A DNA stretch of 7,269 nucleotides from DATGKK01 sp035294725. Its GTDB lineage: Bacteria; Actinomycetota; Acidimicrobiia; Acidimicrobiales; Bog-793. This document shows positions 5,869-7,269 of the stretch, in pieces. The translations under genes and the position numbers were made by a program. The stretch spans positions 1 to 7,269 of the forward strand of contig DATGKK010000020.1 of the NCBI GenBank assembly GCA_035294725.1. The letters are read 5' to 3'. Within the stretch, counting starts at the first letter, position 1. Each line of letters opens with the position of its first letter. The notes under the pieces are model-generated. The model worked only from the letters and a program-made list of their open reading frames with translations. It made no database searches and was not told the origin of the DNA.

Positions 5869-6269
5869 ACGACTCGGCCGGGCTTCTCGACACCTCGGTG
5901 TTCATCGCCAGTGAGGTGGGCCGACCGCTCGGGGAGTTGCCCGACCGGGTGACGGTCTCGGTCGTGACCATCGGCGAGCTCGAACTGGGAGTGCTGAGCG
6001 CTGCGGACGACACATCGCGCGCTCGCCGAGCGGGCACGCTGACCCTGGCCCGGCGAGTGGATCCCGTCCCGATCAGCGAGGCCGTCATGGCCGCGTGGGC
6101 TCGTCTCGTAAGCGACTGCCGGAACGCCGGCATCCAGCGAGCCGTCAAACTAACCGACGCCCTGATCGCTGCCACCGCCATTGACCTCGGGTTGCCGGTA
6201 GTGACGCAGGACGACGACTACGACCAGATGGCACGAGCCCATCCACCGCTTCAGGTCCGCAAGGTATGA
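5865..6269 (+). CDS. vapC: VapC-type PIN-domain ribonuclease toxin (vapBC-3)
   Basis: This protein of 134 residues starts at TTG 5865 inside the antitoxin stop. The PIN acids are Asp9 (GLLDTSVFIASE), Glu38 (VTIGELELGVL), Asp98 (KLTDALIAATA) and an acidic DDD cluster at 116-118 (VVTQDDDYD). The layout matches PIN toxins partnered with Phd-type antitoxins, which are Mg-dependent endoribonucleases. The rare TTG start together with the 4-base overlap suggests that little toxin is made relative to antitoxin. The frame is intact. No convincing terminator hairpin was found after the stop at 6269; the following bases run into recombinase debris on the other strand. The RNA target cannot be predicted. 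Confidence 0.93.
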   Translation: MNDSAGLLDTSVFIASEVGRPLGELPDRVTVSVVTIGELELGVLSAADDTSRARRAGTLTLARRVDPVPISEAVMAAWARLVSDCRNAGIQRAVKLTDALIAATAIDLGLPVVTQDDDYDQMARAHPPLQVRKV

Positions 6270-6405
6270 GCGCCGATGCCCAGACAGATCTACCAGATGA
6301 AACCCATGATCGTCATCACGAAGCGTCGGGTCTGGCGACGACTGCTCGTTCCCCAAACCGCGCACCATCGGCGTGCGTCTCGGCCACCCCTCTGCATCGA
6401 CAGCC

Positions 6406-6872
6406 TCAAAGGCGCGCAGCAACAGAAGGCTGTCGTGGTGGAACTCGGCCAGCGCCACGCCGATCGGTGGTGCGCCGAGCGGGCCCGGATGCGCATCCAT
6501 AGACCCCGCAACGCCGACATACCCGCCGCAGCGATTCGCTGACCAGCGACGGCCGGATCGCGACCATCGGTGCTCTGGTCGTCACGAACACACGCCGCGA
6601 TGTCGTCGCCGGCCGACGCTCCAACCACGCCGTCAACGTCTCGCCCACCTCGACCGGCAGAGGAAGGCGATCGGGGTGTGGGCCTTACCGCGCACGGCGA
6701 ACTTGCCGGCCCACCAGTCGATGTCGTCCAGGCAGAGGCGCGCGACCTCGACGCTGCGAAGCCCGAGCCTGGCGACCAACATGAGCACTCGATCCCGGTT
6801 GCCAGTCAGCATCGCAAGGTCACAGGCCGCCAGGAGCCACTCCACTTCCGTCGCCCTCGCGTCTCGAGGGAC
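6406..6872 (-). pseudogene. Tyrosine recombinase (integrase) remnant, catalytic domain start only
   Basis: On the minus strand ATEVEWLLAACDLAMLTG, RDRVLMLVARLGLRSVEVARL and LDDIDWWAGKFAVRGKA give the start of a phage-integrase-type catalytic domain. The LGLRSVEVARL stretch is the box carrying the first catalytic Arg. One missing base near 6673 shifts the frame, after which DRLPLPVEVGETLTAWLERR, FVTTRAPMVAIRPSLVSESL and RRVCRRCGV continue. Homology ends at about 6502, just where the second box (HRLRH, with catalytic His and Arg) should begin; the frame then runs through unrelated residues to a stop at 6406. The N-terminal core-binding domain and the catalytic Tyr are both absent, so the protein is inactive. 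The right end abuts the IS4 remnant in the same frame. Confidence 0.8.
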
Positions 6873-7142
6873 GCCCTGCTCTCCCTTGTTAACCCCGGTG
6901 TGGACGCCCGAACCACTCGGCGTTCTCGGGGGTGTCGGCCAGGTCAGGAACGTCCCGTCGATGGCGACGAGTCGGCGTCCTCCGAGCCACGCTCCCGGCG
7001 CCTCGTCGGTTGCCATCGGCACCGCCACCTTGGAGATCAGCACCTCGAGCGGTTCGGGGCCGAGCCGCGAGCGCGCCTGGAAGATCGCCACCTGGGGAGT
7101 TTCGGTGATCGAGTCCGGGGAGGAAACGGTGATCGCTAACAT
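6873..7142 (-). pseudogene. IS4-family transposase remnant (N-terminal part, frameshifted)
   Basis: The minus strand encodes AIFQARSRLGPEPLEVLISK, VAVPMATDEAPGAWLGGRRL and VAIDGTF, the conserved IS4-family stretch ending at the first catalytic Asp (codon at 6957-6959). A missing G between 6945 and 6944 moves the reading into another frame (DLADTPENAEWFGRP), and one extra C at 6900 restores the original frame as TGVNKGEQG. Both stretches are standard for these transposases. Homology begins around 7100 and stops near 6873, so about 75 codons of a protein normally exceeding 400 remain; the other catalytic acids are missing. After GEQG the same frame passes directly into the tyrosine recombinase remnant, showing one element inserted into or recombined with the other. 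The first twenty codons after 7142 are not recognisable. Confidence 0.78.
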
Positions 7143-7267
7143 CGTTGTTCACTACGCTCAACATTGGCGTTCGTTCCTCGCCGGCGCTCCAACGCCGACC
7201 TCTCGTTTTTCTCAACGAGGAAGGTACGCCGCGCCCCCTCGAACGAGTGGGTGATCCACAACTTCAG
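7136..7267 (-). other. Unassigned open frame reaching the right edge
   Basis: A minus-strand frame enters from the window edge and runs 43 codons (LKLWITHSFEGARRTFLVEK, then NERSALERRR) to a TAG at 7136-7138. I do not recognise it. It could be the 3' end of a gene outside the window or a chance open frame in GC-rich DNA; it overlaps the first codons of the IS4 remnant in another frame. Confidence 0.2.
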
Positions 7268-7269
7268 GT

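Noticed and set aside
6150..6500. Minus-strand frame of 116 codons with a fairly protein-like middle section
   Set aside because: It overlaps the 3' end of vapC-3 on the opposite strand and matches no family I recognise; it may include eroded recombinase sequence but cannot be supported as a gene.
3861..7142. Frameshifts explained as general sequencing error
   Set aside because: The 2.86-kb cyclase frame and the three toxin genes have none, while all four mobile or fragmentary remnants do, which fits genuine decay.
6373..7254. Plus-strand open frame of 293 codons over the recombinase and IS4 remnants
   Set aside because: Its composition (Ser/Arg/Pro-rich, no motif) is that of a GC-driven antisense frame, and the opposite strand carries clear recombinase and transposase homology.
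1..7269. CRISPR arrays, tRNA or rRNA genes
   Set aside because: No regularly spaced repeats and no tRNA- or rRNA-like conserved sequence were seen on either strand.

Overview
The window comes from a GC-rich bacterium, most likely an actinomycete relative. The clues are the strong G/C third-position bias, GTG and TTG starts, a cyclase-AAA signalling protein of a type common in Actinobacteria, densely packed VapBC modules, and promoter layouts suggesting leaderless transcripts. The species cannot be named from the sequence.

Left part (1-2857, minus strand): one long uninterrupted gene whose 3' end lies outside the window. It encodes a zinc ribbon, a class III nucleotide cyclase domain, an AAA-type ATPase with Walker A and B motifs, and a long helical (TPR-like) tail: a large signal-transduction protein. 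A roughly 290-base intergenic region with repeated GGTGAC boxes separates it from the next genes.

Right part (about 3100-7269): an accessory island. Three complete PIN-domain toxin-antitoxin modules lie within 3.2 kb: vapBC-1 (+), vapBC-2 (-) and a Phd-type vapBC-3 (+). Each pairs a different antitoxin family with its own VapC, and in each the antitoxin stop overlaps the toxin start by 4 bases. Broken mobile DNA lies between and after them: an IS1380-type transposase remnant, the last ~38 codons of a LuxR/NarL-type regulator, a tyrosine recombinase remnant and an IS4-type transposase remnant. All four remnants carry single-base frameshifts, whereas the cyclase gene and the three toxins are intact.

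The most unusual local feature is vapBC-2. Its antitoxin reading frame has no ATG/GTG/TTG where the family begins; the codon there is ATA. Two identical palindromes (TGATATCA) upstream coincide with plausible -35 and -10 boxes, so the module shows both a compact autoregulatory operator and a questionable start. No wholly new system is evident. The window is best read as a toxin-antitoxin cluster maintained in a graveyard of insertion sequences beside a large cyclase regulator.
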